From NCBI GenBank assembly GCA_019739335.1, contig CP073261.1, positions 2,408,001-2,472,000 on the forward strand: 64,000 nt of DNA, read 5' to 3'. The notes below the pieces were generated by a model, which did not search any database, was not told the origin of the DNA, and was given only the letters and a program-made list of their open reading frames with translations. Made by a program: the position numbers and the translations under genes. The first letter of the stretch is position 1, and every line of letters starts with the position of its first letter. Below, piece after piece: positions 10,877 through 20,900 of this stretch. This stretch comes from Erythrobacter sp. (GTDB lineage: Bacteria; Pseudomonadota; Alphaproteobacteria; Sphingomonadales; Sphingomonadaceae).

Positions 10877-11841
10877 TGGTTCGCCCGATCCCCCTCTTCG
10901 CCGCGCTTCTAACGCTGGCAATCCCGCTATCGCTGCTCGCGGGGCGGGTGTGGCTCGATCCTTCGGGCGAAACGGCCAACACAACGTTGATCCTTGCCGA
11001 ACTGCGCCTGCCGCGCGCACTGCTCGCCATTATCCTCGGAGCGGGGCTGGGTGCTGCGGGCGCTGCCATGCAGGGTTACCTACGCAATCCGCTCGCCGAT
11101 CCCGGACTGTTCGGCATTGCCCCCAGCGCTGCACTCGGCGCGGTGATGGCGATACATCTCGGCATGGCGGGCACGCTGCTGCTGCCCGGCTTCGCGCTGG
11201 CGGGAGCGGGCGGGGCGATGGCGCTGCTGGGACTGATCGCCGGGCGCACCGCCAGCCCCGCAAACGGCATTGCGCTGTTCACGCTGGCGGGGATGATGAT
11301 CGCGAGCCTCGCAGGCGCGCTGACCGCGCTGGCCATCAGCCTCGCCCCCAATGCCTTCGCCATGAGCAGCATCGTCACCTGGCTGATGGGCGCGCTGACC
11401 GATCGCAGCTGGGACGACGTCTGGCTCGCCGCGCCGCTCACGTTGGCGGGCATTCTGGTGCTGTGGCGCGCGGGCCGTGCGCTCGATGCGCTGACTCTGG
11501 GCGAGGCGGCCGCGCGCTCGCTCGGCGTCGATCCGCGGCGGTTGATGGCGATAATGGTGCTTGGCACCGGGCTGACCGTGGGCACCGGCGTGGCGGTGGC
11601 GGGGATCATCGGCTTTGTCGGGCTGATCGTGCCGCACCTCGTGCGCCCGCTGACCGACAGACGCCCGTCGAGCCTGATCGTGCCCAGCGCGCTGGCGGGA
11701 GCGCTGCTGCTGCTGGTGGCCGACGTAGTGTGCCGCATTCTGCCGCTGGTGACGGAACTGCGGCTGGGCATCGCGCTCAGCCTGATCGGTGCGCCGTTCT
11801 TCCTGTGGCTGCTGCTGCGGATGCGGAGAGGGCTGGCGTGA
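10876..11841 (+). CDS. btuC: Cobalamin ABC transporter permease (FecCD/BtuC family)
   Basis: Inner-membrane permease of the BtuC/FecCD family, 321 residues with about ten hydrophobic segments. Recognisable are LRLPRALLAIILGAGLG, GAAMQGYLRNPLADPGLFG near the first third and VGLIVPHLVRPL in the later cytoplasmic-loop region that contacts the ATPase. The start codon overlaps the btuF stop by one base and its ribosome site appears to be supplied by the repeat element in btuF. The stop overlaps the btuD GTG. Substrate B12 is inferred from the riboswitch and neighbours; siderophore permeases belong to the same family. Confidence 0.93.
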   Translation: MVRPIPLFAALLTLAIPLSLLAGRVWLDPSGETANTTLILAELRLPRALLAIILGAGLGAAGAAMQGYLRNPLADPGLFGIAPSAALGAVMAIHLGMAGTLLLPGFALAGAGGAMALLGLIAGRTASPANGIALFTLAGMMIASLAGALTALAISLAPNAFAMSSIVTWLMGALTDRSWDDVWLAAPLTLAGILVLWRAGRALDALTLGEAAARSLGVDPRRLMAIMVLGTGLTVGTGVAVAGIIGFVGLIVPHLVRPLTDRRPSSLIVPSALAGALLLLVADVVCRILPLVTELRLGIALSLIGAPFFLWLLLRMRRGLA

Positions 11842-12575
11842 TTCTCGCCTGCGAAAACCTGTCGGTGCTGCGCGGCGACAAGCGGGTGCTCGACTCCGTC
11901 AGCGCCGGTCTGATGCCCGGTGACATCACCGCCATCTGCGGCCCCAACGGCGCGGGAAAATCGACCTTGCTGGCGGCGCTGGCCAACCTCGTCCCGCCCG
12001 AAGCAGGCACGGTGACGCTGAGCGACAAGCCGCTCCCGGCGATGCATCCGCTCACCCGCGCGCGCAACATCGGCTACCTGCCGCAAGCGGCGGAAATCGC
12101 GTGGGACGTGTCGGTCGCCAACCTCGTCGCGCTGGGCCGCCTGCCGCACCGCGACAGGGGTGAGGGGGAGATTACGCAGGCCCTCCACGCTTGCGATCTG
12201 GAGGGATTCCGCGACCGCCCCACCTCGACGCTGAGTGGCGGCGAGAAGGCCCGCGCCCTGCTGGCGCGGGTGCTGGCAGGAACGCCGCAATGGCTGCTCG
12301 CCGATGAGCCGCTGGCGGCGCTCGACATCGCGCATCAGCTGGCGATGCTGCGGGTACTGCGCGATGAAGCCGAGTCAGGCTGCGGGGTTGTGCTCGTGCT
12401 GCACGATCTGGCGCTGGCGATGAACCACGCGGACCGGGTGCTGGTTCTGGAACAAGGGCGGCTGGTAGCCGACGGCACTTCTCCGGAGGCTTTGTCCGAG
12501 GAAGTGATCGCGCGGGTGTGGGGCGTTGAGGCGCGCTGGATCGGTGCAGCAGGTTCGCGCGCTCTGGCTTACTGA
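11838..12575 (+). CDS. btuD: Cobalamin ABC transporter ATP-binding protein
   Basis: ATPase of the B12 importer, 245 residues. Walker A is GPNGAGKST (35-43), the Q-loop YLPQ follows, the signature is LSGGEKARALLARVLA, Walker B is WLLADEPLAALD and the switch histidine is in LVLHDLALAM. The GTG start at 11838 overlaps the btuC stop by four bases (GTGA), consistent with one translationally coupled btuBFCD message. It is the last gene before a strong terminator. Confidence 0.93.
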   Translation: MILACENLSVLRGDKRVLDSVSAGLMPGDITAICGPNGAGKSTLLAALANLVPPEAGTVTLSDKPLPAMHPLTRARNIGYLPQAAEIAWDVSVANLVALGRLPHRDRGEGEITQALHACDLEGFRDRPTSTLSGGEKARALLARVLAGTPQWLLADEPLAALDIAHQLAMLRVLRDEAESGCGVVLVLHDLALAMNHADRVLVLEQGRLVADGTSPEALSEEVIARVWGVEARWIGAAGSRALAY

Positions 12576-12606
12576 TCTGCCCGGGAAATTCGCGTAAGAC
12601 GCAGAA

Positions 12607-12636
12607 AAGGGGCCGGAATTCTCACTCCGGCCCCTT
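12607..12636. terminator. Bidirectional intrinsic terminator between btuD and dcp
   Basis: An 11-bp perfect stem AAGGGGCCGGA / TCCGGCCCCTT with an 8-base loop, flanked by A-rich sequence on the left and CTT on the right. It sits between the convergent btuD and dcp stops and could serve both strands. Confidence 0.8.
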
Positions 12637-12656
12637 CGAAAGCTTACCGCAATCTC

Positions 12657-14852
12657 TTAGAGAACGCCCTCAGCCCCTGCAGGTTCGGTGTCACCCGGGA
12701 TCAGCCCGCGTGCTTCGAGCAACGGTTCCACGCGCGGATCGCGGCCGGTGAAGTCGCGGAACATCTGTTCGTAGGTCTTCGAATGGCCCTGGCCGAGGAA
12801 GGTGTCGACGATCCGGTCGCCCATCTCGCGCGTCATGCCGCCGTTCGCCTCGACATAGCTGTAGGCATCATGGTGCAGCATTTCGGTCCATGTGTAGGCG
12901 TAGTAGCCCGCATCGTAGCCGTGCTCGAAAATGTGCCGGAAGTACGGCGTGCGATAGCGCGGCGGGACGAGGTCGGAGCGCAGCCCGATCCGCTCCAGCG
13001 CGGCTTCCTCGAAAGCCATCACGTCGGCTGGTGCAGGCTCGCTGGGATCGAGTGAATGCCATTCCATGTCGAGCAGGCTCGCGGCGATCACTTCCCCGAA
13101 GCCGTGGCCCTGGTTGAACTGGCCCGCGCGGTTGATCGCTTCGACCAGCTCCATCGGGATCACTTCGCCGGTTTCGTGATGGCGCGCATAGCGCTGCAAA
13201 ACCTCCGGCAGCGCGGCGAAGTTTTCGTGGAACTGGCTGGGGAATTCCACCCAGTCGCGCGCCGTGTTGGTGCCCGACAGCGACGGATATTGCTGATCAG
13301 CGAAGATGCCGTGCAGCGCGTGGCCGAATTCGTGGAACATCGTTTCAACATCGTCCCAGGTCGCCAGCGCGGGTTCACCCGGCGCGGGCGGGGCAATGTT
13401 CTGGGTGTTGGTGACCACCGGGCGCAGGCCGAGCAGGTGGCTCTGCTCGATGAAATTGCTCATCCACGCCCCGCCGCGCTTGCTCTCGCGCTGCATCGGA
13501 TCGAAGTAGAACAGCGCAATCGGTTCACCATCGTGGAACACGGTGTAGACGCTGACATCGGGGTGATAGGTGGGAATGTCGCTGCGCTGTTCGAAGGTCA
13601 GCCCGTAAAGCTCCCCGGCCATGTAGAACACGCCGTCTTCCAACACCCGGTCCACCACGAAGTATTGTTTAATCTCCTCGTTGTTCAGCGCGTAGCGTTC
13701 CTGCCGGACGATCTCGGCATAATAAGGCCAGTCCCACGCGGCCAGGGTGAAGTCATGCCCGTCCTGCTCGGCGCGCGCCTGCAACAGTGCGGCCTCGCGC
13801 TCCTGCGTAGCGCGCAGTGCGGGGACCATGTCGGCCATGAAGCCGATGGCCTGCGCCGGATCGGAAACCATGCGGTCGTACATCTGCCAGTTTGCATGGG
13901 TCGCTTCACCGAACAGCGCCGCGCGGCGGTTGCGCAGGGCAATCGTCTCGCGCACCAGCGGCAGGGTGGAATTCTCGCCCGTCTGGTTGCGATCCACGCT
14001 GGCGCGGTGCAGCCGTTCACGCACATCGCGATTGTGCAGTTGCGCCAGTTGCGGCACGCCGGTGGTGTTGCTGACGGTGAGCATGAACTTGCCTGGATGG
14101 CCGTTTTCGCTGGCCAGCGCGGCGGCTGAAGCAATCTGCCCTTCGGAGAGGCCCGCCAGTTCCTCGCGCGTGTCCACCACGATGGAGGCGTCGTTCTGCC
14201 CCTGCGTGATCAGCTGCGAAATCTGCGAGGACAGCGAGGACAGCCGCTCGTTGATCTGCCGCAGTTCGGCTTGTTCCGCCGCGCCCAGCTGCGCACCGCG
14301 ATGCACGAAGCGATCATAGGTGGTTTCCAGCAGCATCGCGTCTTCCGCCGTCATCGCCATGGCAGCGCGATTGTCGTAAATCGCCTGCACCCGCGCAAAC
14401 AGCGCCGGGTTCAGGTAGATGCTGTCGCTCATGCCCGCAATTTGCGGCGCCAGCGCTTCATCAGTGGCGGCGATGGTATCGTTGATATTGGCCGAGACGA
14501 CCTGGCTGAAGGCACCATAGGCGCGCGAGAAGACCTGGCCGGACTTCTCCATCTCGACCAGCGTGTTGGCAAAAGTGGGCGGATTGGGATTCTCGGCGAT
14601 GGCTTCGATTTCGGCGATCTGGATGGCGATCGCTTCCTCGATGATGCCCTGCCATTGCGCGTCGGTAACCTGGTCAAACTGCGGCGCGTGCATATAGAGC
14701 GGGGACAGTTCGGCGAATACGCTGGTCGCCTGCGGGATTTCCGGATTGTATTCGACGGCTTGCGGGATGGATGCCACATCGGTCTCCGGAGTGGTGGTGC
14801 AGGCGGATGCCAGGGCAGCGATCATAGTGGTGGCGAGCAGGCGCGATTTCAT
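12657..14852 (-). CDS. dcp: M3-family peptidyl-dipeptidase, lipoprotein form
   Basis: Zinc metallopeptidase of family M3 (Dcp/oligopeptidase A type), which removes dipeptides or cleaves short peptides. The 731-residue protein starts with a lipoprotein signal (MKSRLLATTMIAALASAC), so it should sit in the periplasm or at a membrane rather than in the cytoplasm like E. coli OpdA. The zinc site is MFHEFGHALHGIF around residue 505, with a downstream glutamate-bearing EAALERIGLRSDL helix and the C-terminal Y-rich region (FRHIFEHGYDAGYYAYTWTE, conserved). The ATG at 14852 is preferred to a frame beginning at 14891 because it gives the clean signal peptide and has AGAGG ten bases upstream. Confidence 0.92.
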   Translation of the reverse strand: MKSRLLATTMIAALASACTTTPETDVASIPQAVEYNPEIPQATSVFAELSPLYMHAPQFDQVTDAQWQGIIEEAIAIQIAEIEAIAENPNPPTFANTLVEMEKSGQVFSRAYGAFSQVVSANINDTIAATDEALAPQIAGMSDSIYLNPALFARVQAIYDNRAAMAMTAEDAMLLETTYDRFVHRGAQLGAAEQAELRQINERLSSLSSQISQLITQGQNDASIVVDTREELAGLSEGQIASAAALASENGHPGKFMLTVSNTTGVPQLAQLHNRDVRERLHRASVDRNQTGENSTLPLVRETIALRNRRAALFGEATHANWQMYDRMVSDPAQAIGFMADMVPALRATQEREAALLQARAEQDGHDFTLAAWDWPYYAEIVRQERYALNNEEIKQYFVVDRVLEDGVFYMAGELYGLTFEQRSDIPTYHPDVSVYTVFHDGEPIALFYFDPMQRESKRGGAWMSNFIEQSHLLGLRPVVTNTQNIAPPAPGEPALATWDDVETMFHEFGHALHGIFADQQYPSLSGTNTARDWVEFPSQFHENFAALPEVLQRYARHHETGEVIPMELVEAINRAGQFNQGHGFGEVIAASLLDMEWHSLDPSEPAPADVMAFEEAALERIGLRSDLVPPRYRTPYFRHIFEHGYDAGYYAYTWTEMLHHDAYSYVEANGGMTREMGDRIVDTFLGQGHSKTYEQMFRDFTGRDPRVEPLLEARGLIPGDTEPAGAEGVL

Positions 14853-14972
14853 GGTGGGCGACCTCTTTCTGTCTGTCAATTGGTGCGGCAACGCGCCCGG
14901 TCGGGCCTGGTTGCCGGTGAAACGAATGCCTTACTCCTAGCAGACAAAGCTGCCAAGGCGCTGAACGGGTTG

Positions 14973-15533
14973 TTAAAGCGGTTGGTCGATTGGCGCGCCC
15001 TGCGGGAAGTCCAGCAGCCGCGAATAGAGCGCGCCGTTCGGCGTGAGATTGCTTTCCCAGAGCGAAAAGCCCTCCACCAGCCACGGCCCGGCCGCCAGAT
15101 CGCCATGCGCGGCCAGCCAGTCGCCAATCGGCCCGCTCCCCGAATTCAGCCGCGCGAGGGTGACATGGGGCACAAACTTGCGCGTTTCCGCAGGCACGCC
15201 GGCACGGCGGCATGCCATTTCCACGCTGTACTGCAAGTCTGCGAGCGCGCTGGAGCGCGTTAGGCCCGCCCATACCGCCTTGCCGTGCCCCTTGCGCTCG
15301 AAATGCCCGACCCCGCTGATGGCGAGCGTGAAGGGGCGGAACGGCACAGACTCCAACGCGGTGGCCAGATCGTCAAACTGATGCCGATCCACCTCGCCGA
15401 CAAACCGCAGCGTCAGATGCAGGTTATCCGCCTCCTGCCAGCGCGCACCGGAGATGCCCTCCTGCACATCGAGCAGGGCATCGCGGACCGCTTCGGGCAG
15501 GGGCAGGGCGACAAAAAGACGGTGGCAAGGCAT
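14973..15533 (-). CDS. thpR: RNA 2',3'-cyclic phosphodiesterase (2H family)
   Basis: ThpR/LigT-type 2H phosphoesterase that opens 2',3'-cyclic phosphates on RNA ends. The 186-residue product has both catalytic HxTx motifs, HLTL (39-42) and HVTL (122-125), the expected spacing and the family start CHRLFVALPLP. It lies 22 bases upstream-side of the CAP-RTX gene stop but is probably independent of it. Confidence 0.93.
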   Translation of the reverse strand: MPCHRLFVALPLPEAVRDALLDVQEGISGARWQEADNLHLTLRFVGEVDRHQFDDLATALESVPFRPFTLAISGVGHFERKGHGKAVWAGLTRSSALADLQYSVEMACRRAGVPAETRKFVPHVTLARLNSGSGPIGDWLAAHGDLAAGPWLVEGFSLWESNLTPNGALYSRLLDFPQGAPIDQPL

Positions 15534-15555
15534 GGACTCGCCATAACCGCTTCAA

Positions 15556-17799
15556 TCAGAGGATGAAACTCGCCTCCACGAGATTGATCGTGCCATCCAG
15601 CCGGATCGCGTAATCAGCCAGCGCGTCACCGTTCACGTCCATATAGATCATGGTGTTGCCACCCTCGTGTGCCCAGCGCAGCTCGCCCGCCGTGCCGGAG
15701 AAGGCAACGCTGCCGATATAGTCGAAGCCATCGTCTTCGCCGCCAAAGATGGCATCGACGGCGGACAGGTCGATCTTGTCGCCTTGCGCCCGGTCGAAGT
15801 CGGTGATCCGGTCGGCGGTGTTGATGGCCAGTCCGGCAAAGTCGCCGTCATCGAAGGCGAATACGTCTGCGCGCAGTCCGCCGGTCATCACATCGCGGTC
15901 CGCCCCGCCGATCAGCCGGTCCAGCCCGTCGTCGCCGTCGAGGATATCAGCTCCGGCCCCACCATACAGCGTATCGCTGCTGGCTTCGCCGCGGAGCGTA
16001 TCATTGCCGGTACCTCCGTAGAGGACATCGTTGCCGCTGCCGCCCAGGATCAGGTCATTGCCGCCATCACCATGGAGCGTATCGTTACTGTTACCCCCGT
16101 TCAGAACATCGTCGCCTTCACCGCCGTGGATGGTGTCTGCCCCGGAATTGCCGAGCAGCCGGTCGGCACCGTTGCCGCCCATGATGATGTCGGATGCATT
16201 GCTGCCGTAGATCGTATCGTCTCCGTCGAGCCCGGAAAGCGTTGCACCGGCACTGCCGCCGAAGATCCGGTTGGCCAATGCATTGCCGGTGCCAACAGTG
16301 GCGGCAGCTCCCGCCAGCCGCAGATCCTCGACATCGGCGCCAAGCGTATAGTTCAAGGCGGAAAGGACGAAATCGATTCCCTCGCCCGCCAGTTCGATGA
16401 TCACATCGCCTGTTTCATAGACGAAGTATCTATCGTCCCCCGCGCCGCCCTGCATGGTGTCGTTGCCGATCCCGCCATTGAGGATATCGTTTCCGGCACC
16501 GCCGATCAGCACATCAGCGCCGCCCAAGCCAAGCAGCTGGCTGCCCAGCACCGCGTTGGCGACAAGTTCATTGCCAAGCTGGTTGCCGACAAGTTCCGTT
16601 GCGGAACCCGCCAGTTCGAATGCCTCGACATTGCGAAACCGCACCACATTCGCGGTAAAATTGCCGGTGCTGATGACCCGGTCGAAGCCCTGGCCCAGCA
16701 GTTCGGTGACCACGTCACCTATGCTGTCTATCAGGTAGGTATCGTTCCCCTGGCCGCCCACCAGCGTGTCATCGCCAATGCCGCCATCCAGCCGGTCGTC
16801 GCCGCCAAGTCCGTAGAGCCTGTCGTTCCCGCCAAGTCCGTTGAGAATGTCGATCGCCCCGGTTCCGGTCAGCTCATCGTTATCCGGCGTGCCGTTCTGG
16901 GTATTGCCGGTGACGACCGCGTCGGCTGCTTCCACATCCAGCTTCACGTTGGCCGTGCCGAGCGTGGCCGACCGGCTGATCGACCCCGAGAGCCCCCCGC
17001 CACTGAAGCTGATGTCGTAAGTGCCCGCAGGCACGGCGATCTGCCAGCCGCCGGCTTCCCAGGTGGTGGTGGTAAAGATCCCTGCAGTGCCGCTCAGCCG
17101 GACGGTGACTCCGCCCAGGCCTTCGCCAACGTCGTAGAAGTCGTCGTTGTCCGCATCGTCGATCACCACGCCGACGAACTGCGCGGCATAGGAGAAGCGG
17201 CTGCCGAAATCCTGCGTGATGACGAAGGGGCCGACATCGGTAGCGGCGTTGTTTTCTTGCGTGATGGCGATGCCGATCTCGCGGAAAGTGCCGTTCATCA
17301 GGCTGTTGAGGTGGCCCGCCGGGTCCTGGATCCCGTCGCCGCGGATCTGCCAGTCGGGGTACAGGGTGTTGCCGTTGAAATCCTCGACATCATAGCCCCA
17401 GTCGATCACGAAGCCCGCGTGGCCGTATTCGACACTGTCCGAATAGGCATAGATATTCTCGCCCAGCGCGTTCCAGCCGGTATAGCCCGCATTGGTGGCA
17501 CGGGTGCCGAGGCCCGGCTCGCCCGGCAACTGGTGGCTCTGCGTATCGGCGGCGATCATCGCCTGGTTGTGGGTGAGGGCGGCTTGCGCCAGCGTGGTAC
17601 TCCATGCCAGCGGGGCAACCGGATTGTAGGTCAGCAGCGCCGCCTGGAACGAGGCGAGATTGACCCCGAAATAATTGATCGCTCCCTGGATTTCGGCGAG
17701 GAAGGCAGCACTGGTCAGCCGCGCATATTCCCCGTCCGGGTCCATCCGCAGGCGGTTGATAAGCTCCAGCATCAGCTGTTCGTGAGCGGTAGGCGGCAT
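15556..17799 (-). CDS. Secreted CAP-domain RTX protein
   Basis: A 747-residue predicted type I secretion substrate with no N-terminal signal peptide. Order: CAP/SCP domain (about 8-205; ELINRLRMDP, ALTHNQAMIAAD, WNALGENIYAY, HLNSLMNGTFREIGIAI), a beta-sandwich segment (about 208-290; DADNDDFYDVGEGLGGVTVRL) like SdrD-B or CNA-B modules, several blocks of calcium-binding RTX repeats GGxGxDxLx (about 305-620), and a C-terminal domain ending IRLDGTINLVEASFIL that is the usual location of the secretion signal. The C-terminal 270 residues closely match the neighbouring sulfatase. No secretion ABC transporter or membrane-fusion gene is in the window. CAP proteins have varied roles; no target is inferred. 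Confidence 0.85.
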   Translation of the reverse strand: MPPTAHEQLMLELINRLRMDPDGEYARLTSAAFLAEIQGAINYFGVNLASFQAALLTYNPVAPLAWSTTLAQAALTHNQAMIAADTQSHQLPGEPGLGTRATNAGYTGWNALGENIYAYSDSVEYGHAGFVIDWGYDVEDFNGNTLYPDWQIRGDGIQDPAGHLNSLMNGTFREIGIAITQENNAATDVGPFVITQDFGSRFSYAAQFVGVVIDDADNDDFYDVGEGLGGVTVRLSGTAGIFTTTTWEAGGWQIAVPAGTYDISFSGGGLSGSISRSATLGTANVKLDVEAADAVVTGNTQNGTPDNDELTGTGAIDILNGLGGNDRLYGLGGDDRLDGGIGDDTLVGGQGNDTYLIDSIGDVVTELLGQGFDRVISTGNFTANVVRFRNVEAFELAGSATELVGNQLGNELVANAVLGSQLLGLGGADVLIGGAGNDILNGGIGNDTMQGGAGDDRYFVYETGDVIIELAGEGIDFVLSALNYTLGADVEDLRLAGAAATVGTGNALANRIFGGSAGATLSGLDGDDTIYGSNASDIIMGGNGADRLLGNSGADTIHGGEGDDVLNGGNSNDTLHGDGGNDLILGGSGNDVLYGGTGNDTLRGEASSDTLYGGAGADILDGDDGLDRLIGGADRDVMTGGLRADVFAFDDGDFAGLAINTADRITDFDRAQGDKIDLSAVDAIFGGEDDGFDYIGSVAFSGTAGELRWAHEGGNTMIYMDVNGDALADYAIRLDGTINLVEASFIL

Positions 17800-17901
17800 G
17801 GCGGTGATCCCCGGAAGTGCTGGCGCGGTTGTGCGATACTACCATGCCAGGGGCGGCTGAACAGCGGCTTGCGAGGGAAGGTTAAGCGCGGGGTAGGGGG
17901 G

Positions 17902-20900
17902 TCATAGAATAAAGGCCGATTCCGCCAGGTTGATCGTGCCGTCAAGGCGGATGGCGTAGTCGGCCAAAGCATCGCCATCGACGTCCATAAAGATCATCGT
18001 GTTGCTCCCGACATGCTCCCAGCGCAGCTCCCCTGCGGTGCCCGAAAAGGCATCGCTGCCGATGTAATCGAAGGCATCGTCCGCGCCGCCGAGGATCGCA
18101 TCGACGGCAGAGAGATCGATATTGTCGCCTTCCAGCCTGTTGAAGTCTTTGATCCGGTCCGCAGTGTTGGCAGCCAGTCCGGCAAAGTCGCCGTCATCGA
18201 AAGCGAACACGTCTGCCCGCAGCCCACCGGTCATTACATCGCGATTGGCACCGCCGATCAGCAGGTCCACCCCGTCGCCGCCATCAAGGATGTCCGCCCC
18301 GTCCTCGCCGTGCAGCGTATCCATATTGGCTCCTCCGCGGAGCGTATCGTTTCCGGTACCGCCGTAGAGGACATCATTGCCAACGCCGCCCAGTATCAGG
18401 TCATTGCCGCCATCGCCGTGGAGCGTATCGATATTGGAGCCGCCATTGATGATGTCGTCGCCTTGGCCGCCGTGGATGGTGTCTTCGCCAGCATTGCCAA
18501 CGAGTCGATCCGCTCCGTTACCACCGTAGATCGAATCGGCGGTGTTGCTGCCATAGATGGTATCGTCGCCATCAAGCCCGGAGAGCGTCGCGCCCGCGAT
18601 TCCCGCGAAAATCCTGTTGGCGAGCGCGTTACCGGTTCCGACAGCGGCTGATCCGGCGAGGCGCAAATTTTCGATGTGCGCGCCAAGAGTGTAATCGACT
18701 GTGGAAAGCACGGAATCGACTCCTTCCTTGGCCAGTTCGATGACGACATCGTCCGGATCATCAACGACGTAGCTGTCGTCCCCGATACCCCCCCGCATGA
18801 TGTCCTGGCCCGATCCGCCGTCCAGATGGTCGTTTCCTTCGCCGCCGAATAGTTGGTCGTCCCCCTGCTCGCCCCAAAGTTTGTCATTACCTGTGAGCCC
18901 GCGCAGTATATCGTCGTCCAGGCCGCCAAAAATTTGGTCGTTTCCGCCCTCGCCAACGAGGAAATCCCGTCCGGCGTCTCCAAAAATCCGGTCATCCCCG
19001 CTACCGCCCTTTACGGCATCATGGCCATTCCCGCCGTAAATTAAATCGTTGCCGCCGCCTCCGAAAATGTTGTCACTTCCGTTCCCGCCATCAAGATGGT
19101 CGCGTCCCGCACCTCCCTCGAGGTAATCATTGCCATCCCAGCCGAGAAGGAAATCGTTACCTATGCCGCCGTCCAATCGGTCGGCCCCACGGCCACCATT
19201 CAGATTATCGTCGCCGGAATTCCCAAACAGATTGTCGTCGCCGTCCCCGCCCCGCAATGTATCGTCATGGCTGCCGCCGTACAGCGTATCATTGTCGATC
19301 CCACCGTGGAGGTAATCGTGGCCAGGCCCACCATAGATCAGGTCATCGCCGACACCCCCATGAAGCCGATCATCGCCATGGCCGCCGTCCAGCAGATCGT
19401 GACCTGAGCCTCCATCGAGAAAGTCGTTGCCATGATTGCCATGCAACAGATCGTCGCCGACTGCGCCATAAAGCTCATCGTTCCCAAGGCCGCCGATCAG
19501 CGTATCATTGCCGGTGCCACCGCTCAGGAAGTCGTCACCTCTTTCACCTTCGAGGTGATCGTCGCCATCGCCCCCGTAGAGAAAGTCGTTGCTTCCCCCT
19601 GCCAGCATCCTGTCATCGCCGGCCCCGCCAAAGAGCGTATCCGCCCCCGATAATGAAACGACCGAATCATTCCCGTCGCCAGCGTAAACAGTGCTGCGGC
19701 CGACGCCGGTGAAGATTGCGTTTGCCAGTTCATTTCCGAAGAGAGTGGTAGGAATGCCGATCTGAAAAATCAGTTGGATATTTTCGACATTTGCTGGCGC
19801 GACGGTAACGGCCAGTGATGAAACGATCGTGTCTGTTCCGCCGTCTTCTGCCTCGATGATCTCCGCCGGGGACTGAACGAAGTATTTGTCATTTCCGCTG
19901 CCACCACTTGCCGTATCGCGGCCTCCTCCGAGGATGAACAAGTCATCGCCTGCAGTGCCGGTCAGGCTATCATCTGCGCTACTGCCAAGAAACAATGTCA
20001 GCTTGTCCAGATCGGGCACCGCCGCGCGGTGTTCGTCCAGTTGCACCTGCGAGTCCGGATCGTCGACCAGATTGGAAAGTTGGTGCGGATCTGCCAATAT
20101 ATTGTAGAATTCTTCCTTTCCGTCGGCATAGCGGATGTAGCGGAACTCATCCGTGCGATAGCTGTAATCACCATAGACCCAGGTGAAGGCACCATCCCCG
20201 GCATATTGTGATGGATCGCCGCCCTCCATCAGCGGCAGCAAGGTATTACCCGAACCGCGAAACCCCCCCTCCACACCGGCGAGATCAAGCACTGTCGGAT
20301 ATATGTCCGAGAGGCTTACCACGGTGCCCACCACCCTGCCTTCGGTTTGACCAGCTTCGCGGATCATTAGCGGAGCACGACCGGACTCCTCCCACAGTGT
20401 GAATTTGCTCCACAGTCCGCGATCTCCGAGGTGGTACCCGTGATCGGAAAAGAGGACGACGTCCGTGTTGTCGGCATAAGGTGACGCATCGAGGGCCCCG
20501 ATCATCTTGCCAAATAGCGAATCTGCATAGGAAACGGAGGCCAGATAGGCGTGGATGAGTTCCACCCAGGCATCATTGTCAAGCACGAGCCCGTGGAAGG
20601 CGCTGCCAGTCATAGCATAATAAAAATCCGCCATACCGGCAGTGTCGTCGCCAAAATAGGGGACAGTAATATCATTCGGATCGTAGAGGTCGAAAAACTC
20701 CTGTGGCACGATCCAGTCGATATGAGGGCGATAGATGCCGGCTGCCAGTGCGAAAGGGTTTGTATGGCTTTCCTGAAGGAAGCCCACCACTTGCTCGGTC
20801 AGGACGGTATCTGCCAGCGTTAAATCACCCGAACTGCCATACGCGACTCCGGCAACATTACTTCCGCCCGGAACAGTCCCGTTGGAAAATCCCGACCAGT

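Noticed and set aside
10662..11837. Long frame fused upstream of btuD
   Set aside because: It overlaps btuF and btuC in another frame; the GTG at 11838 overlapping the btuC stop is the natural start.
15667..17907. Uninterrupted 746-codon plus-strand frame opposite the CAP-RTX gene
   Set aside because: The glycine/aspartate repeats of RTX proteins give stop-free antisense DNA; the product has only repetitive Val/Ala/Asp sequence.
18900..19650. CRISPR-like periodicity
   Set aside because: The regular repeats are degenerate 27-base codon repeats of RTX nonapeptides within a coding frame, with no identical repeats and spacers.
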